Source: Lysobacteraceae bacterium (GTDB lineage Bacteria; Pseudomonadota; Gammaproteobacteria; Xanthomonadales; Rhodanobacteraceae). From it: DNA of 7,589 nt. This document shows, one piece after another, positions 6,193-7,589 of the stretch. Below the pieces are notes generated by a model that was not told the DNA's origin, did no database searches, and saw nothing but the letters and a program-made list of their open reading frames with translations. Position 1 is the first letter of the stretch, and each line of letters opens with the position of its first letter. Made by a program: the position numbers and the translations under genes. The DNA lies in assembly GCA_018971925.1 (NCBI GenBank), contig JAGWZT010000087.1:1-7589 (forward strand). Reading direction: 5' to 3'.

Positions 6193-7350
6193 ATGATGGA
6201 CATGTCGGATGCGCGTCGATCTTCATCGGCAGCGGCTGTGGATGCGCGGCGCCTTGCCCGTGCCTTGGGCGTCTTCGCGTGTGCACTCACCCTTGCAGGA
6301 TTGGCGGGCTGCGCCATCGCACCCGGCCAGACCATGGGTGTGCGCGGCGACAACGACTACGTGCAGCTCGTTCCGATCACGCCGCAATTGGTGACCACGC
6401 AACAGGCGGTCGCGGCGGCGCCCGTCATTCCGCCCGCATTGCTGGACTATCACCCACAGTCGTATCAGATCGGCCCCGGCGACACGCTATACATCACCGT
6501 GTGGGATCACCCCGAGCTGACTTCACCCGCGGGTTCGCAGCAAGAAGGCTCGGCCAACGGCCGTCTGGTGCGGCCGGACGGAACGCTGTACTACCCCTAC
6601 ATCGGGCAGATGAAAGTTGCGGGCATGACCATCGAGCAGGCGCGCCAGGCGCTCGCCTCCAAGCTGGCGCACTGGATCAAGGACCCGATGGTGGACATCA
6701 GCGTCGCCAACTACGCCAGCCAGCATGTCGTGCTGGAGGGCGCGCTGGTGAAGTCCGGCGCGCAGTCCCTTACCACGGTGCCCATGACGCTGGGCGAGGC
6801 GATCGCCAACGCGGGCGTGGACAACCAGAACGCCAATCTCTCCGACGTGGTATTGACGCGCGGCGACCAGACCTACCACCTCGACATGAGCGGCTATGCG
6901 GGCAAGGGCGGCCCCGCCAGCAAGATCTACCTGCAGGGCGGCGATCGCGTGCTGGTGCCCTACAACGATCGCCAGAAGGTGTATGTGATGGGCGAAGTCA
7001 CCCGTCCGCAGGCGCTGCGCTTCAAGACCAGCGACATCACGTTGACGCAGGCGATCGGCGATGCCGGCGGCTTCAACGAGGTCACTTCCCAGGGGATGAT
7101 TTATGTCGTGCGCGGAGCGTTCGACAAGAATGGCCACCAGACGCAACGCCCGACGGTCTATGAGCTCGATTTGAAGTCGCCGACCGCGTTCGCGCTGGCC
7201 GACGGCTTCGACGTGAAGCCGGGCGACGTGGTGTTCGCGTCCGCCGCGGGCGTCACCCGCTGGAACCGTTTCCTCAGCCAATTGCTGCCACTGACCAGCG
7301 CACTGAGCGCCGCGGCATCGAGCAACTACTACATCAACACCACGAAGTAG
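6193..7350 (+). CDS. wza: Wza-type outer-membrane polysaccharide export lipoprotein
   Basis: A 385-residue lipoprotein, close to the length of E. coli Wza (379). Its octamer forms the channel through which polymer leaves the cell, docking on Wzc in the periplasm. The signal peptide ends in LAGLAGC, making Cys40 the lipidated residue; about 20 polar residues precede the hydrophobic core, long for a lipoprotein signal. The poly-export (PES) domain begins near YQIGPGDTLYITVWDHPEL (91-109). Two SLBB-type domains follow: about 179-254, opening HVVLEGALVKSGAQ, and about 262-342, opening KVYVMGEVTRPQAL. The C-terminus contains WNRFLSQLLP near 357-366 within a helix matching the amphipathic segment that lines the Wza outer-membrane pore. 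A strong terminator begins 16 nt after the stop, so wza is probably last in its transcript and perhaps alone. Unlike the common wza-wzb-wzc order, it is divergent from wzc. GumB-like naming is possible, but pairing with a kinase-bearing Wzc favours Wza. Confidence 0.95.
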   Translation: MMDMSDARRSSSAAAVDARRLARALGVFACALTLAGLAGCAIAPGQTMGVRGDNDYVQLVPITPQLVTTQQAVAAAPVIPPALLDYHPQSYQIGPGDTLYITVWDHPELTSPAGSQQEGSANGRLVRPDGTLYYPYIGQMKVAGMTIEQARQALASKLAHWIKDPMVDISVANYASQHVVLEGALVKSGAQSLTTVPMTLGEAIANAGVDNQNANLSDVVLTRGDQTYHLDMSGYAGKGGPASKIYLQGGDRVLVPYNDRQKVYVMGEVTRPQALRFKTSDITLTQAIGDAGGFNEVTSQGMIYVVRGAFDKNGHQTQRPTVYELDLKSPTAFALADGFDVKPGDVVFASAAGVTRWNRFLSQLLPLTSALSAAASSNYYINTTK

Positions 7351-7366
7351 GACATTCCGAACCGGC

Positions 7367-7396
7367 AAAACAGGGCGCCGGGCGGCGCCCTGTTTT
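7367..7396. terminator. Rho-independent terminator, likely bidirectional, between convergent genes
   Basis: The arms AAAACAGGGCGCC (7367-7379) and GGCGCCCTGTTTT (7384-7396) are perfectly complementary over 13 bp with a 4-nt loop. The GC core is flanked by four A on the left and four T on the right, so it can terminate wza on the plus strand and the partial minus-strand gene ending at 7418. It starts 16 nt after the wza stop. Confidence 0.92.
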
Positions 7397-7417
7397 GTGC
7401 ATGGTCAGGTGCACGCG

Positions 7418-7589
7418 TCACTCCGCGTGTTGAGTGGCCGGAACGTCGTCACTCCTGTCCTTCACGTATTGCGTGAACAGCTCGTGGATGCGGCGGTATT
7501 CGTCATACCAGTCGTCGGCATGTTCGAAGGCGTGGCGATCCATCGGATACAGCGACATCCAGAAATTATCCTTGTGCAATTCGATGAAA
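7418..7589 (-). CDS. C-terminal end of an unidentified protein (gene enters from the right edge)
   Basis: On the minus strand, a frame open from the window edge encodes 56 residues and stops with TGA at 7418-7420. The visible part contains HKDNFWMSLYPMDRHAFE, then DDWYDEYRRIHELFTQYVKD, and ends in a charged tail (DDVPATQHAE). It is rich in aromatic and acidic residues, with a likely helix over DEYRRIHELFTQYVKD. It looks like genuine coding sequence because of this composition and because the stop lies just before a convergent terminator. I do not recognise the family and cannot assign a function. It has no visible link to the polysaccharide genes beyond position. Confidence 0.65.
   Translation of the reverse strand, partial: FIELHKDNFWMSLYPMDRHAFEHADDWYDEYRRIHELFTQYVKDRSDDVPATQHAE

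Noticed and set aside
6523..7368. Minus-strand open frame (281 codons) opposite wza
   Set aside because: It is a mirror of the wza codons, has no motif, and would read through the terminator region. wza is certain on the other strand.
1..7589. CRISPR array, tRNA, rRNA, insertion sequence or attachment site
   Set aside because: I saw no regularly spaced repeats, tRNA-like cloverleaf, rRNA-like stretch, transposase, or terminal repeats with target duplication.

Overview
The window is a GC-rich stretch of a polysaccharide assembly locus from a Gram-negative bacterium. It encodes a Wza-type outer-membrane lipoprotein, a Wzc-type chain-length protein fused to a tyrosine kinase, and a Wzx-type flippase. 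Together these point to the Wzy-dependent route for exopolysaccharide or capsule. The GC-rich codon use and the Wzc type (AmsA/EpsB/ExoP-like exopolysaccharide transport family) suggest a beta- or gammaproteobacterium, possibly of the Xanthomonas/Dyella/Luteibacter side. That placement is inference only.

Layout: a minus-strand gene run reads from about 5535 down to the left edge. In transcription order it holds wzc (3292-5535), an aminoglycoside-phosphotransferase-fold kinase (2024-3295), a flippase (544-1926), and the first 182 codons of a GT4 glycosyltransferase (547 to the edge). The junctions are extremely tight. wzc/kinase and flippase/glycosyltransferase both share ATGA. Between kinase and flippase lies about 97 nt, spanned exactly by a 32-codon reading frame that may relay ribosomes. 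The run is almost certainly one operon that continues beyond position 1.

wza (6193-7350) is on the opposite strand. It is separated from wzc by about 650 bp with no supported gene, including an AT-rich stretch around 6010-6080 that carries a palindrome with a repeated half-site. This is the likely shared divergent control region. wza ends at a strong 13-bp hairpin with A and T tracts on either side. That hairpin also sits after the 3' end of a convergent minus-strand gene, of which only the last 56 codons are visible (7418 to the right edge).

How the parts work together (family knowledge plus inference): glycosyltransferases such as the partial GT4 build a lipid-linked repeat unit inside the cell, and the flippase moves it across the inner membrane. 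A polymerase (Wzy, not seen here) joins the repeats under control of Wzc, whose phosphorylation state sets chain length and export. Wza is the outer-membrane exit channel. No Wzb phosphatase, Wzy polymerase or initiating glycosyltransferase is in the window. The least expected member is the APH-fold kinase, which has an intact catalytic core and no assigned substrate.
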